Below, piece after piece: positions 51,470-60,731 of a DNA stretch of 64,000 nt; within the stretch, counting starts at the first letter, position 1; every line of letters begins with the position of its first letter. This DNA is from CALBPI01 sp038533155 (GTDB lineage Bacteria > Pseudomonadota > Gammaproteobacteria > Steroidobacterales > Woeseiaceae). The notes beneath the pieces are model-generated. The model was not told the origin of the DNA. It searched no databases and saw only the letters and a list, made by a program, of their open reading frames with translations. The position numbers were made by a program, and so were the translations under genes. The stretch spans positions 1-64,000 of the forward strand of contig JBCAZH010000008.1 of assembly GCA_038533155.1 (NCBI GenBank), written 5' to 3'.

Positions 51470-53599
51470 TTACTGAACGCGGTCGACACGTTCGACGTCG
51501 GGGAGTTGGCCAAGCTTAAGCAACATACGGTTGAGACTATCCAGGCTGTCGACTTCGGCGCTCACCGTCACGATTGCGCGCAGGCTTTTTCGGTCGATGC
51601 GCGACTCGTTGGCAAGAATGCGCACACTGTCGTCGGTGAGGGCGCCGCTAATGTCTTTTAGGAGACCGGTACGATCCCGGGCTTCGACGCGCAGCGTGAC
51701 TGGATAGTGCCCGCTGGTTTGGCTTTCTCGCCAGCTGACCCGAAGGATTCGTTCAGGTTGCCGCTCGCTGAGTCGGATCAAAGATCGACAGTCTTGCCTG
51801 TGGATTGATATGCCACGACCCACGGTGATGTAACCGGCGATAGGCTGCGGCGGGATCGGGTTGCAGCAACCGGCGAACTGAGTCATGACCTCGCCTGTCC
51901 CCTCCACAATCACGCCACCGCGCTCGCGCGGCTTGTGTTTACGGCTGCGTTTTACCCGTCCTGTTTCTTCTTCCGGCGCGGCTGGCGTCAGCAGCGTCTG
52001 CGCCGCGTTGAATACCGCTGCCGTCGTGATGTCACCCGCGCCTAGCGCAACACAAAGATCATCGACATCATCGAATTTAAGTGCTTCGGCAAGCTTCGCG
52101 ATCGGAAGATCGCGGATTCCCACGCGTGATAGTTCACGCTCTAGGTGCTCGCGCCCTTGGCGCCGGTTGAGGTCTCTATCCTGCTGTCGAAACCAGGCAC
52201 GCACCTTTGTGCGGTTACGCGCCGATACCAAAAATCCGGAGCGCGGAGACAACCAATCACGTGATGGTGAGGGTTGTTTGCCAGTGATAATCTCCACACG
52301 ATCGCCGTTGCTGAGTTCGTGCGTCAACGTCACGATGCGCCCGTTGACTCGAGCACCTTTGCAGCGATGCCCGATCATTGTGTGCACGTGGTAGGCGAAG
52401 TCCAAAGGTGTGGCGCCCGCCGGGAGATCGATAATGTCGCCATCAGGGGTAATCGCATAAACGCGATCGTCGAAAACACCCTCGCTTAAGTTGTCGAGTA
52501 AATCACTGTCTGATGGGTTCGTGTCTTGCTCCAAGAGTTGGCGCAACCAAGCAATTTTTTGCTCGAACACGGCGTTGCCTGGGCCACCTTCTTTATAACG
52601 CCAATGCGCCGCTACACCGAGCTCAGCCTGTCGGTGCATGTCGTGAGTACGAATTTGGATCTCTACGGCTTGTCCCGCCGGGCCGACCACGGCGGTGTGT
52701 AGCGACTGGTAGTTGTTGCCCTTTGGATTGGCAATGTAGTCGTCAAACTCATCACGAATATACGGCCAGCGGTTGTGGACAATGCCGAGCGCTGTGTAGC
52801 ACTCGGTGATGGAGTCGACCAAGATGCGTACGGCGCGCACATCGTAAAGTGCATCGAGACTGACATCTTTGCGCGTCATCTTTCGCCAGATGGAATAGAT
52901 ATGTTTCGGTCGGCCATAGACGTGGGCATCGATGGCGGCGTCCGTGAGCAATGTCGACAGCTCTGCCGTCACGGACTCGATGTACGCTTCGCGCTCGCCG
53001 CGACGCTCGTCGAGCGCATGCGCAATGCGTTGGTATTCGTCGGGCTGCAGATAGCGGAACGCAAAATCCTCTAGCTCCCACTTTAGCTGCCAGATGCCTA
53101 ACCGATTGGCGAGTGGTGCGAAAATTTCGCGGGTATCGCGCGCGAGCATCTGCTGCGTTTCGGTGTCTGAGGATTTGGCGGCGCGCAGATCGGCGACTTG
53201 AACAGCCAGTCGTACAATGACCAGCCGGAAATCATTGACGACGGCCAAGAGCATTCGCCGCAGAGCTTCGCCCTGAGCGGCAGGTAATTGCTCGCCGGGT
53301 GTCCATTGCCCGGGCAAAGATAATTCAAAAAGCTGTTTCAGTCCTGCGGCCATCGCGCCGATTTCGGCACCCGCATGGCGCTGAATCTGTCGCAAGCTTG
53401 TCGCTTGTGCGCGCAGTAGCGGCGCGAGCGCCGCCGTGAGCTCGAGCGTTCGCCCTAGCCCCAACGGTTGCATGACGGCCTCGGTGACTTCGGAGCCCAA
53501 ACGTGCTGGATCTGCCGCTGGCAAGCCTTCACGCAGCGCGTTCAGCCAGTTCGCAGCGTCCGAATCAGGTTCGGCGGGATCGCGTTGCTGCTCTGCCAT
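51470..53599 (-). CDS. relA: GTP pyrophosphokinase RelA (stringent response)
   Basis: 709 residues from the ATG at 53599 (MAEQQRDPAE). RelA makes (p)ppGpp from ATP and GTP/GDP on ribosomes with uncharged tRNA. The N-terminal HD domain lacks the HDxxED hydrolase motif, so it is a synthetase only. YDVRAVRIL, the EFDDYIANPKGNNYQSLHTAV block with the EXDD signature of RelA rather than SpoT, and VEIQIRTHDMHRQAELGVA form the synthetase. TGS (about 385-450), a cysteine-containing QFAGCCNPIPP stretch (about 570) and a C-terminal ACT/RRM domain (about 630-709) complete it. Confidence 0.96.
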   Translation of the reverse strand: MAEQQRDPAEPDSDAANWLNALREGLPAADPARLGSEVTEAVMQPLGLGRTLELTAALAPLLRAQATSLRQIQRHAGAEIGAMAAGLKQLFELSLPGQWTPGEQLPAAQGEALRRMLLAVVNDFRLVIVRLAVQVADLRAAKSSDTETQQMLARDTREIFAPLANRLGIWQLKWELEDFAFRYLQPDEYQRIAHALDERRGEREAYIESVTAELSTLLTDAAIDAHVYGRPKHIYSIWRKMTRKDVSLDALYDVRAVRILVDSITECYTALGIVHNRWPYIRDEFDDYIANPKGNNYQSLHTAVVGPAGQAVEIQIRTHDMHRQAELGVAAHWRYKEGGPGNAVFEQKIAWLRQLLEQDTNPSDSDLLDNLSEGVFDDRVYAITPDGDIIDLPAGATPLDFAYHVHTMIGHRCKGARVNGRIVTLTHELSNGDRVEIITGKQPSPSRDWLSPRSGFLVSARNRTKVRAWFRQQDRDLNRRQGREHLERELSRVGIRDLPIAKLAEALKFDDVDDLCVALGAGDITTAAVFNAAQTLLTPAAPEEETGRVKRSRKHKPRERGGVIVEGTGEVMTQFAGCCNPIPPQPIAGYITVGRGISIHRQDCRSLIRLSERQPERILRVSWRESQTSGHYPVTLRVEARDRTGLLKDISGALTDDSVRILANESRIDRKSLRAIVTVSAEVDSLDSLNRMLLKLGQLPDVERVDRVQ

Positions 53600-53719
53600 A
53601 GGTCTGGATGTCGTTGGCACGCGACAGCGTGCGTTTTGCCCGTTGGATGAAGCCGGTATGATACGCGAATAGCGCGCGTCTGAAACGCGCCGAGCTTTAG
53701 GAATGGCCGAGGAGCGATC

Positions 53720-54295
53720 ATGCCACGGGGAAACTCGATAACGTCCGCCTGTGCGGCGGCCGCAGTGCTTATGTTGGCGGTGCCTGCATCGGCAGATGAG
53801 CTGGATCTCAGCGTTAACGACGATACGGCGCGTCTGACATACCAGTGGAATCACCCAACACGCGCGGTGCGCGTTGATGGCGGGTGGCTACACAATCAAG
53901 ATCGGGGCGATGTGATCCATCTGGGAGTGCACGTGACGGGTGATGCCTCCAGTGGCAACGCGCCGTTGGTTGGTGGCGTTGGCGGTCGTCTGGTGCATGT
54001 CAGTCCGGATATCGGTCCACTCGACGCGACGGTTCTCGCGATCGGCGGGTTCTTTCGCTATACGTTGCCGAAATATAATCGATTCAACATTTACGGCCAT
54101 GGTTACATCGCACCCGACGTGCTTGCGTTTGGCGATGGCGACCAATTTACAGAGATCGAGGCGCGCGTGGGTTACAACGTCCTCCGAAACGCAGACGTGT
54201 TTATCGGAGTCCGTCACATCAAGACCGATTTCGACCCAGCAGGTGAGTTAACCAGCGACAACGGATTACACGTAGGCATTCAGCTGAGATTCTGA
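53720..54295 (+). CDS. YfaZ-family outer-membrane protein
   Basis: 191 residues. The signal peptide ends at VPASADE. The mature start LDLSVNDDTARLTYQW is the YfaZ motif, and the remaining strands (IYGHGYIAPDVLAFG, ARVGYNVLRNADVFIGVRHIKTDF in two parts) end with LHVGIQLRF, whose last phenylalanine fits a barrel. YfaZ is a small porin-like protein of unknown transport specificity. A 34-base gap leads to yebC. It is divergent from relA, with about 120 bases between the starts. Confidence 0.82.
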   Translation: MPRGNSITSACAAAAVLMLAVPASADELDLSVNDDTARLTYQWNHPTRAVRVDGGWLHNQDRGDVIHLGVHVTGDASSGNAPLVGGVGGRLVHVSPDIGPLDATVLAIGGFFRYTLPKYNRFNIYGHGYIAPDVLAFGDGDQFTEIEARVGYNVLRNADVFIGVRHIKTDFDPAGELTSDNGLHVGIQLRF

Positions 54296-54329
54296 CCTAC
54301 GTAGCAAATACAGCAGGAGACAAGATCGA

Positions 54330-55079
54330 ATGGCAGGACACAGTAAGTGGGCCAATATTCAGCATCGCAAAGGCGCGCAAGACAAGAAGCGCGCGAAGAT
54401 TTTCACGAAACTGATACGTGAGATTACCGTCGCCGCGCGCATGGGCGGCGGTGATATGGATGCCAATCCACGGTTGCGGCTCGCCGTCGACAAAGCCAAG
54501 GGGCAAAGCATGCCCAAGGACAACATCGAGCGTGCGATCAAACGGGGCGCCGGCGAGATGGATGGCGACGACTATCAAGAAATTCGTTACGAAGGTTACG
54601 GGCCGGGCGGTACTGCCGTGATGGTCGACTGCATGACAGACAATAGAAACCGCACGGTCGCTGAGGTGCGTCATGCGTTTTCGAAGTTTGGTGGGAACCT
54701 CGGTGCGGATGGATCCGTGGCCTATCTGTTTTCGCAAGTGGGGCTGCTGTCCTACGGGGCGGAATCGGATGAAGACGCTGTGATGGAAGCTGCGATCGAA
54801 GCGGGCGCGGAGGATGTCGTTGTGGCGGACGATGGTTCGATTGAAGTGATCACAGCGCCGCCTGAGTTCGAAGTGGTCCGTGATGCAATGCTGAATGCAG
54901 ACCTAGCGCCGGAGACGGCTGAAGTCACGATGAGAGCGTCGACCACCGCGGTACTTGAGCTAAAAGAAGCGGAAACCATGCTCAAATTGCTCGATATGCT
55001 TGAGGATCTCGATGATGTTCAGGAGGTCTACAGCAACGCTGATTTTCCCGATACCGTGATGGCAGCGTTGTCGGCTTAG
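54330..55079 (+). CDS. yebC: YebC/PmpR family transcriptional/translation regulator
   Basis: 249 residues. The start AGHSKWANIQHRKGAQDKKR is the family signature, with AGGAG upstream. YebC proteins bind DNA and regulate genes in some bacteria (PmpR), and recent work links them to translation of proline-rich or stalling sequences. Three domains are seen, with NPRLRLAVDKAKGQSMPKDN and the GTAVMVDCMTDNRNRTVAEVR stretch (cut here by me). It is located just before ruvC, the standard order. The stop TAG is part of the AGGAG ribosome site of ruvC. Confidence 0.97.
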   Translation: MAGHSKWANIQHRKGAQDKKRAKIFTKLIREITVAARMGGGDMDANPRLRLAVDKAKGQSMPKDNIERAIKRGAGEMDGDDYQEIRYEGYGPGGTAVMVDCMTDNRNRTVAEVRHAFSKFGGNLGADGSVAYLFSQVGLLSYGAESDEDAVMEAAIEAGAEDVVVADDGSIEVITAPPEFEVVRDAMLNADLAPETAEVTMRASTTAVLELKEAETMLKLLDMLEDLDDVQEVYSNADFPDTVMAALSA

Positions 55080-55089
55080 GAGACTCACT

Positions 55090-55590
55090 ATCATCATTTT
55101 GGGAATCGATCCCGGTTCGCGTGTGACAGGATACGGCTGCGTTCGGTTTGAGCGCGATAAACCCGTGTATATCGAGGCGGGTGTGATCCGCACGTCGCAC
55201 GACGAATTCAACCAGCGTCTGAAAGAAATCCACGACGGGGTCGCGATGTTGGTCGATCGGTTGCAGCCCGATGCGGTGGCCGTCGAGCAAGTCTTTGTAA
55301 GCCGTAATGCGTCCAGCGCGCTTAAGTTGGGCGCGGCGCGCTCAGCGGCGATTTGTGCAACGTTCGCTCGCGCGCCAACGCTCGCTGAATACGCACCAAG
55401 AGCGATCAAGCAAGCGGTAACGGGCACCGGATCTGCGACCAAGGAGCAGGTGCAGCATATGGTGCGTGCGCTAATGGGCATCGATCAGCCGCTCGCGATC
55501 GACGCATCAGATGCACTCGCGGTCGCGGTTTGCCACGGCAATAGCCAGCATCTCCAAGAACGCTTAAACCGCATGGCGGTGCGTCGATGA
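55090..55590 (+). CDS. ruvC: Crossover junction endodeoxyribonuclease RuvC, probable ATC start
   Basis: About 166 residues. RuvC cuts Holliday junctions as a dimer with RuvAB. GIDPGSRVTGYG holds the first catalytic aspartate, AVAVEQVFVSRNASSALKLG the glutamate, and IDASDALAVAVCHG the last acids. No ATG or GTG precedes the first motif. A strong AGGAG (55078-55082) stands 7 bases ahead of ATC at 55090, which would give MIILGIDPGSR, the normal family start. The TTG at 55099 is 16 bases from that site and would remove the first beta strand. I favour ATC (or a base error) as the start. The stop overlaps ruvA (ATGA). Confidence 0.88.
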   Translation: MIILGIDPGSRVTGYGCVRFERDKPVYIEAGVIRTSHDEFNQRLKEIHDGVAMLVDRLQPDAVAVEQVFVSRNASSALKLGAARSAAICATFARAPTLAEYAPRAIKQAVTGTGSATKEQVQHMVRALMGIDQPLAIDASDALAVAVCHGNSQHLQERLNRMAVRR

Positions 55591-56201
55591 TCAGTTATCT
55601 CAAAGGGCAACTGATGGCGAAGCAGGCACCGGCGATCGTGATCGAGACCGGCGGTATCGGCTACGAGGTGGAAACACCAATGTCCACCTATTTACATCTT
55701 CCCAGCGTCGGTTCCGAGGTCATGATCCTGACGCATTTCCTGGTCCGCGAAGACGCCCAGTTGTTGTACGGCTTCGCCACGGAAGAAGAGCGCATGCTGT
55801 TCAAAAACTTGCTGCGCGTCTCCGGAGTTGGCGCACGTATTGCGCTCGCAATTTTGAGCGGCATCAGCGTAGCGGGATTCAGGCAGTGTATCGAATTGGA
55901 CGACGTTGCAACGTTGATCAAGGTGCCGGGCATTGGACGGAAAACGGCGGAGCGACTGATCATCGAGATGCGTGACAGACTGAAGCCGGCCAGTGGCGCG
56001 CTCGCCAAGAACCCGACCGCCGTGGTTGAACCGTCGACTGACGGTCGCGGCGATGCGCTGCAAGCGATGGTAGCGCTAGGGTACAAAGAGACGGAGGTTC
56101 GTAAGTTGATCGCTACGGTTGCCAAGACGGCCGAGGCGCAAACTGCTGAGGATTACATCCGTCTTTGTTTGAAGCAGATCGCAGGTAAGGGTGCGGCATG
56201 A
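55587..56201 (+). CDS. ruvA: Holliday junction helicase subunit RuvA
   Basis: 204 residues. RuvA binds the four-way junction and loads RuvB. Domain I (residues 1-65: ISYLKGQLMAKQAPAIVIETG, cut by me) is followed by a helix-hairpin-helix domain with FKNLLRVSGVGARIALAIL and LIKVPGIGRKTAERLIIEMRD (about 72-140). The C-terminal domain (DALQAMVALGYKETEVRKLI) contacts RuvB. It overlaps ruvC at the start and ruvB at the end, each by the four bases ATGA. Confidence 0.97.
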   Translation: MISYLKGQLMAKQAPAIVIETGGIGYEVETPMSTYLHLPSVGSEVMILTHFLVREDAQLLYGFATEEERMLFKNLLRVSGVGARIALAILSGISVAGFRQCIELDDVATLIKVPGIGRKTAERLIIEMRDRLKPASGALAKNPTAVVEPSTDGRGDALQAMVALGYKETEVRKLIATVAKTAEAQTAEDYIRLCLKQIAGKGAA

Positions 56202-57256
56202 GTGATGATGCGCGGGTGATCTCAGCGGTTTCGGCGCCAGAGGACGGTGCGTTTGATCGAGCGATTCGGCCAAAGACGCTGGCGGAGTATGAGGGGCAGC
56301 CGTCGGTGCGCGAGCAAATGGAGATCTTCATTGGCGCGGCTCGAAATCGGAGCGAAGCGCTCGATCATGTACTGATCTTTGGACCACCGGGCCTTGGCAA
56401 AACGACCCTCGCCCACATTATCGCGCACGAACTCGGCGCAGGACTCAGGCAAACCTCCGGGCCAGTTCTCGAACGTCCGGGAGATCTGGCGGCGATTTTG
56501 ACGAATCTCGAACCCAACGATGTTCTGTTTGTGGACGAGATTCATCGACTGAGTCCGGTGGTCGAAGAAGTACTCTACCCGGCGATGGAGGACTTTCAGT
56601 TGGATATCGTCATCGGCGAGGGTCCGGCCGCGCGCTCGATCAAACTCGACCTTCCGCCGTTCACTCTGGTCGGCGCCACGACGCGTGCCGGTCTGCTCAC
56701 ATCCCCGCTCCGGGACCGGTTCGGTATCGTGCAGCGATTGGAGTTTTATGGTGCAAAGGATCTTGCGGGGATCGTCGATCGGTCGGCCAGCATCTTGAAT
56801 TTGCCGATCGAGTCAGATGGTGCGCAACAAATCGCATCCAGATCACGCGGAACACCGCGGATCGCCAATCGCTTGCTCCGCCGAGTAAGAGATTACGCCG
56901 AAGTTCGAGGCACCGGCGTCGTCGATTTAAAAGCAGCTACCGAAGCCATGGATATGCTGGAAGTCGACCCACATGGTTTCGATTCGATGGATCGACGGCT
57001 GCTGCTCGCGATCATTGAGAAGTTCGACGGTGGGCCGGTCGGCGTAGATAGTCTCGCGGCAGCGATCGGCGAGGAGCGGGGAACTATCGAGGATGTGATT
57101 GAGCCTTACCTGATACAACAAGGGTTCATGATGCGCACCGCGCGAGGCCGCGTGGCGACCCGCCATGCCTATTTGCACTTCGGACTGCCTGCGCCGACAG
57201 GTGGCGCTGGCAGTGACGCATTGCCGCTGTTCGACGCAGACGAAGATCAGCGCTAG
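56198..57256 (+). CDS. ruvB: Holliday junction helicase motor RuvB
   Basis: 352 residues. RuvB is the AAA+ motor that drives branch migration. RPKTLAEYEGQPSVREQM is the N-terminal motif. Walker A is FGPPGLGKTTLAHII (about residue 65), Walker B is LFVDEIHRLSP, and the arginine-finger/sensor region TRAGLLTSPLRDRFGI follows. The C-terminal winged helix (GTIEDVIEPYLIQQGFM) binds DNA. The gene is part of yebC-ruvCAB and is 27 bases before tolQ. I saw no LexA box upstream of yebC or ruvC, so SOS control is not evident here. Confidence 0.97.
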   Translation: MSDDARVISAVSAPEDGAFDRAIRPKTLAEYEGQPSVREQMEIFIGAARNRSEALDHVLIFGPPGLGKTTLAHIIAHELGAGLRQTSGPVLERPGDLAAILTNLEPNDVLFVDEIHRLSPVVEEVLYPAMEDFQLDIVIGEGPAARSIKLDLPPFTLVGATTRAGLLTSPLRDRFGIVQRLEFYGAKDLAGIVDRSASILNLPIESDGAQQIASRSRGTPRIANRLLRRVRDYAEVRGTGVVDLKAATEAMDMLEVDPHGFDSMDRRLLLAIIEKFDGGPVGVDSLAAAIGEERGTIEDVIEPYLIQQGFMMRTARGRVATRHAYLHFGLPAPTGGAGSDALPLFDADEDQR

Positions 57257-57283
57257 ATCGGGTTCAACTGAGGAACTAAAACG

Positions 57284-57967
57284 ATGTCTATTTTGGAGCT
57301 GATGCTCGATGCCGGATGGGTGGTAAAGGGCGTAATGTTGATGCTGCTCGCTGCGTCTGTGTACTCGTGGTTCACGATTTTTCGAAAGCGCGGCATGCTG
57401 CGACGGGTGCAGGCTGCTGCCGACCGCTTCGAGGGTGAGTTTTGGTCGGGTTCCGATCTCTCGACGTTGTATCGAGGCGTTGCCGCCGGCCAAAACGCGG
57501 GGCCGGGAATGCCGGCCATTTTCGAAGCTGGGTTCCGAGAGTTCTCTCGTCTCGCGCAACAAGATGATGTGTCGCCCGAGCGTGTCGTGGAGACTGCGCG
57601 GCGCGCGATGCGCGTAAGCATGACGCGCGAGACGGAAACGCTCGAGCAAGGGCTGGCATCTCTCGCCACGATTGGATCAACGAGTCCCTATGTTGGGCTG
57701 TTCGGAACGGTATGGGGAATCATGAATTCGTTTACCAGTCTCGGTACCGGAAACCAGGTCGCAACGCTTCAATCGGTGGCGCCGGGAATCGCCGAAGCAC
57801 TGGTGGCGACAGCGATGGGTTTGTTCGCTGCCATCCCTGCTGTCGTGTTCTTTAATCGCTTGTCCGATCGTCTGGGACGTATCGAAACGCGCTTCGATAC
57901 GTTTGTCGACGAGTTCGTCAGCATTCTCGAGCGGCATGCTCGGCGCAGAACCGGTGGTGCGGCATGA
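57284..57967 (+). CDS. tolQ: Tol-Pal system proton channel protein TolQ
   Basis: 227 residues. TolQ and TolR use the proton gradient to energise TolA during outer-membrane constriction. Three membrane helices: residues 13-33 (WVVKGVMLMLLAASVYSWFT), about 130-155, and 165-190 (ATAMGLFAAIPAVVFFNRL). STSPYVGLFGTVWGIMNSF contains the conserved segment of the second helix. It is the first tol gene, preceded by ruvB. E. coli has ybgC first, but that gene is absent here. The stop overlaps tolR (ATGA). Confidence 0.96.
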   Translation: MSILELMLDAGWVVKGVMLMLLAASVYSWFTIFRKRGMLRRVQAAADRFEGEFWSGSDLSTLYRGVAAGQNAGPGMPAIFEAGFREFSRLAQQDDVSPERVVETARRAMRVSMTRETETLEQGLASLATIGSTSPYVGLFGTVWGIMNSFTSLGTGNQVATLQSVAPGIAEALVATAMGLFAAIPAVVFFNRLSDRLGRIETRFDTFVDEFVSILERHARRRTGGAA

Positions 57968-58398
57968 ACAAGCGGCACCTGATGGGCGAGATCAATGTGG
58001 TGCCTTACATCGACGTCATGCTCGTCTTGCTGATCATTTTTATGGTGACTGCACCTTTGTTAACGCAGGGGATCGAGGTCGAATTGCCGAAGGCTGATGC
58101 GGCGCCCATTGAAGTGCCACAGGATGAACAAGTCCTGCCGATTGTTCTGTCGATCAATGCCGAGGGTGAGTTGTTTCTCAATCTGGGTGCCAATAAAACG
58201 CAGCCGGTCGCTGCCGATGCGGTTGTCGAGCGTGTCAGCATCGTGCTCGGGCGTCGGGCGGATACACCCGTTTTGGTTAAGGCAGATCAAGCTGTGCCTT
58301 ATGGTCGCGTCGTGCAGGGCATGGTGCTGCTCCAACAGGCGGGTGCTGATTCCGTTGGATTCATTACTGACCCGAGTGTGCTTGACGAGGCACCATGA
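57964..58398 (+). CDS. tolR: Tol-Pal system protein TolR
   Basis: 144 residues. One membrane helix (about 14-34, VVPYIDVMLVLLIIFMVTAP) carries the conserved aspartate of the proton path, and the rest is a periplasmic domain with VGADSVGFITDP-like end. MGEINVVPYIDVMLVLLII is diagnostic. The gene overlaps tolQ and tolA by four bases each, giving tightly coupled translation of the complex. Confidence 0.96.
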   Translation: MNKRHLMGEINVVPYIDVMLVLLIIFMVTAPLLTQGIEVELPKADAAPIEVPQDEQVLPIVLSINAEGELFLNLGANKTQPVAADAVVERVSIVLGRRADTPVLVKADQAVPYGRVVQGMVLLQQAGADSVGFITDPSVLDEAP

Positions 58399-59345
58399 AC
58401 GCGAGCACACGCGGCCAGTGGATCGACACAAGCTACGGTGTGGCCGGGACGGTCTTCGTGCATGCGGCGATTCTATTGTTGATCTGGGCGAGTTGGTCGC
58501 TTCGAAACGACACTGCCGAACCGGTGCAGACAACAATCTCGGCACGATTGGTTGCGGAAGAAACCACAATTCGTGAGATTGCGGAACCGAGCCCTGCTGC
58601 GCCGGTCGAAACTCCCGAGGTGGATCGCGAAGCAGAGAGGGAACGCGAGGCGGAATTACAACGGCAGGCTGAAGAGGCTCGAGAGCGCGAGCGACAGGCG
58701 GAAGCAGAGCGGGTCGCGGAGGCGCAACGACAAGCCGACCTTCGTCGTCAGCAGGAGGCGGAGCAGCAGCGTCAGGCAGAGCTGCAACGCCAACAGGAAG
58801 CGGAAGCGGAGCAGCGACGCCAACGCGAAGCTGAAGCGGAGCAGCAACGTCAAGCAGAGCTCAAGCGTCAACAGGAAGCGGAGGCCGAGCGGCAACGTCA
58901 GGCGGAGTTAAAACGCCAACAGGAAGCGGAAGCCGAGCGACAACGCCAGGCCGAACTGAGACGTCAACGAGAGGCTGAAGCAGCTGCGCGGGCGCGCCAA
59001 GCCGAATTGGATGCGCAGTTGCGGGATGCGCTTGAGGCAGAAGCTGCACGTGAAGGCGCGATCAATGCAGGATTACTACAGCAATATATCGAAGTCATTC
59101 GACAAAAGGTGGAGCGCAATTGGAACCGTCCAGCGGGTGTGCCGGATGGCATTCGGTGTGAGGTTGCCGTTCGACAGCTTCGCAACGGCGAGGTGGTTTC
59201 GGTGCGAGTGACAGACTGTGCGGGCGGCGAAGTATTGATCCGTTCTATCGAAACAGCGGTTCGGCGAGCGTCACCGCTACCGCCGCCGAAAGATCCCTCT
59301 CTGTTTGAGGCAAACTTGCGTTTTCCATTCAGAACGGGTGAATAG
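58395..59345 (+). CDS. tolA: Tol-Pal system periplasm-spanning protein TolA
   Basis: 316 residues. TolA has a short N-terminal membrane helix (about 15-35), a long helix of Glu/Gln/Arg/Ala repeats (about 70-215) that crosses the periplasm, and a C-terminal globular domain (about 225-316). The last has INAGLLQQYIEVIRQKVERN and two cysteines (GIRCEVAV, VTDCAGG), which match the conserved disulfide. The final FEANLRFPF strand is the family end. The central helix is built from a 16-residue repeat. Confidence 0.94.
   Translation: MNASTRGQWIDTSYGVAGTVFVHAAILLLIWASWSLRNDTAEPVQTTISARLVAEETTIREIAEPSPAAPVETPEVDREAEREREAELQRQAEEARERERQAEAERVAEAQRQADLRRQQEAEQQRQAELQRQQEAEAEQRRQREAEAEQQRQAELKRQQEAEAERQRQAELKRQQEAEAERQRQAELRRQREAEAAARARQAELDAQLRDALEAEAAREGAINAGLLQQYIEVIRQKVERNWNRPAGVPDGIRCEVAVRQLRNGEVVSVRVTDCAGGEVLIRSIETAVRRASPLPPPKDPSLFEANLRFPFRTGE
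58845..58988 (+). repeat. Three tandem 48-bp units in tolA
   Basis: Units begin at 58845, 58893 and 58941 and each encodes QRQAELKRQQEAEAER or a close variant. The bases differ mostly at third positions, so the protein repeat is kept by selection. Less regular copies lie upstream to about 58740. The repeat sets the length of the TolA helix. Confidence 0.85.
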
Positions 59346-59373
59346 AGTACGACGTCAGGATATAGTTCGGAAC

Positions 59374-60690
59374 ATGGCTTATCTCGTTAAAAAAATTGGA
59401 AAAAGTTTACGCTTTCTAGCTGTGTTGATCGGCGCCTCGTTAGCGTTGACTGGGGTTGCCCGTGCCGAGCTCGTGATTGAGATCACGCGTGGTGCAACGA
59501 AGCCAGTACCGATCGCGATCGTGCCGTTTCGTTGGACGGGCGAGGAGGCTTTACCTGCCGACATCGCTGCTGTAGTTCGATCCGACCTAACTGGAAGCGG
59601 TCGTTTTTCTGCGCTTCAGCAAAGCGACATGTTGGAGAAACCGAGTCGTGGCGTCGACATCGATTTCGACAATTGGCGCATGGTCGCTGTGGACTACGTG
59701 CTGGTCGGCGAGCTCGCTCCGGCGGGCGATGAATTCTCGATTCGGTTCGAGTTGTTCGATGTGTACGGTGGTCGGCGAGTGGTGGCCGATCAGTTGCTGA
59801 TGGGGCGGCGTGACCTACGGGAGGGCGGACACCGGGTTGCTGATGCAGTCTTCGAAGCCATTACCGGGATCAAGGGCGTATTCGCCACGCGGATTGCTTA
59901 CATCTCGGTCGCGGGTGCACCGCCGACACAGTCGTATCGACTGATCGTTGCGGATGCTGACGGCAACAACGAGTTCGTCTTGCTGGAAAGCGCCCAACCG
60001 ATCATGTCTCCGGCCTGGTCGCCGGATGGCCGACAACTCGCGTATGTGTCATTCGAACTCGGTCGAGCTGCCGTCTACGTTCAGACGCTGCGGACAGGTA
60101 CCCGACGCGTGGTGTCCGACAAGCCCGGGGTCAATAACGCGCCGAGCTGGTCGCCCGATGGTCGTGAGCTGGCGCTGACCCGATCCGACGCAGACGGCAA
60201 CCTGGATATTTACGTCATACCCGTGATCGGCAGCGGGGAAACCCGTCTGACGACACGTCGTTCCATTGACACTGAGCCCACCTGGTCGCTGGATGGCAAA
60301 ACGATTTATTTCACGTCGGATCGCGGTGGGGCCCCTCAGGTCTACCAAGTTCCCGTCTCCGGTGGGGATGTTTCGCGGGTGACGTTTGAGGGCCGTTACA
60401 ACGCCCGGCCGAGGATCGCAGCCGACGGCCGAACCATGGCAGTCGTACATGATGATCGAGGACGTTTTCGTGTGGCCGTGCAGGATATCGAGAACGGTTC
60501 ACTGCAAGTTTTGAGCGATGGTTCGCTGGACGAATCACCTTCCTTCGCCCCAAATGGTGCACAATTGATTTATGCGACGCGACGAGGCGGGCGCGGCGTA
60601 TTGGAAACAGTCAGTGTAGACGGGGCGATTTCTGGGCGAGTTAAATCTGTCGGCAACGATGTTCGTGAGCCGGTCTGGTCGCCTTATTGA
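59374..60690 (+). CDS. tolB: Tol-Pal system beta-propeller protein TolB
   Basis: 438 residues from the ATG at 59374; an open frame reaches back into tolA. The signal peptide ends at GVARAE. The N-terminal domain (about 32-165, IEITRGATKPVPIAIVPF) contacts TolA. A six-bladed propeller follows (about 170-438) with repeated SPAWSPDGRQLAYVS, NAPSWSPDGRELALTRS and EPTWSLDGKTIYFTSDRGG. It binds Pal. Tol-Pal keeps the outer membrane attached during division. Confidence 0.96.
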   Translation: MAYLVKKIGKSLRFLAVLIGASLALTGVARAELVIEITRGATKPVPIAIVPFRWTGEEALPADIAAVVRSDLTGSGRFSALQQSDMLEKPSRGVDIDFDNWRMVAVDYVLVGELAPAGDEFSIRFELFDVYGGRRVVADQLLMGRRDLREGGHRVADAVFEAITGIKGVFATRIAYISVAGAPPTQSYRLIVADADGNNEFVLLESAQPIMSPAWSPDGRQLAYVSFELGRAAVYVQTLRTGTRRVVSDKPGVNNAPSWSPDGRELALTRSDADGNLDIYVIPVIGSGETRLTTRRSIDTEPTWSLDGKTIYFTSDRGGAPQVYQVPVSGGDVSRVTFEGRYNARPRIAADGRTMAVVHDDRGRFRVAVQDIENGSLQVLSDGSLDESPSFAPNGAQLIYATRRGGRGVLETVSVDGAISGRVKSVGNDVREPVWSPY

Positions 60691-60731
60691 GAGTTTCAGC
60701 TCGGTGCAAAAGGCACCGGATGGGGAGCGAA

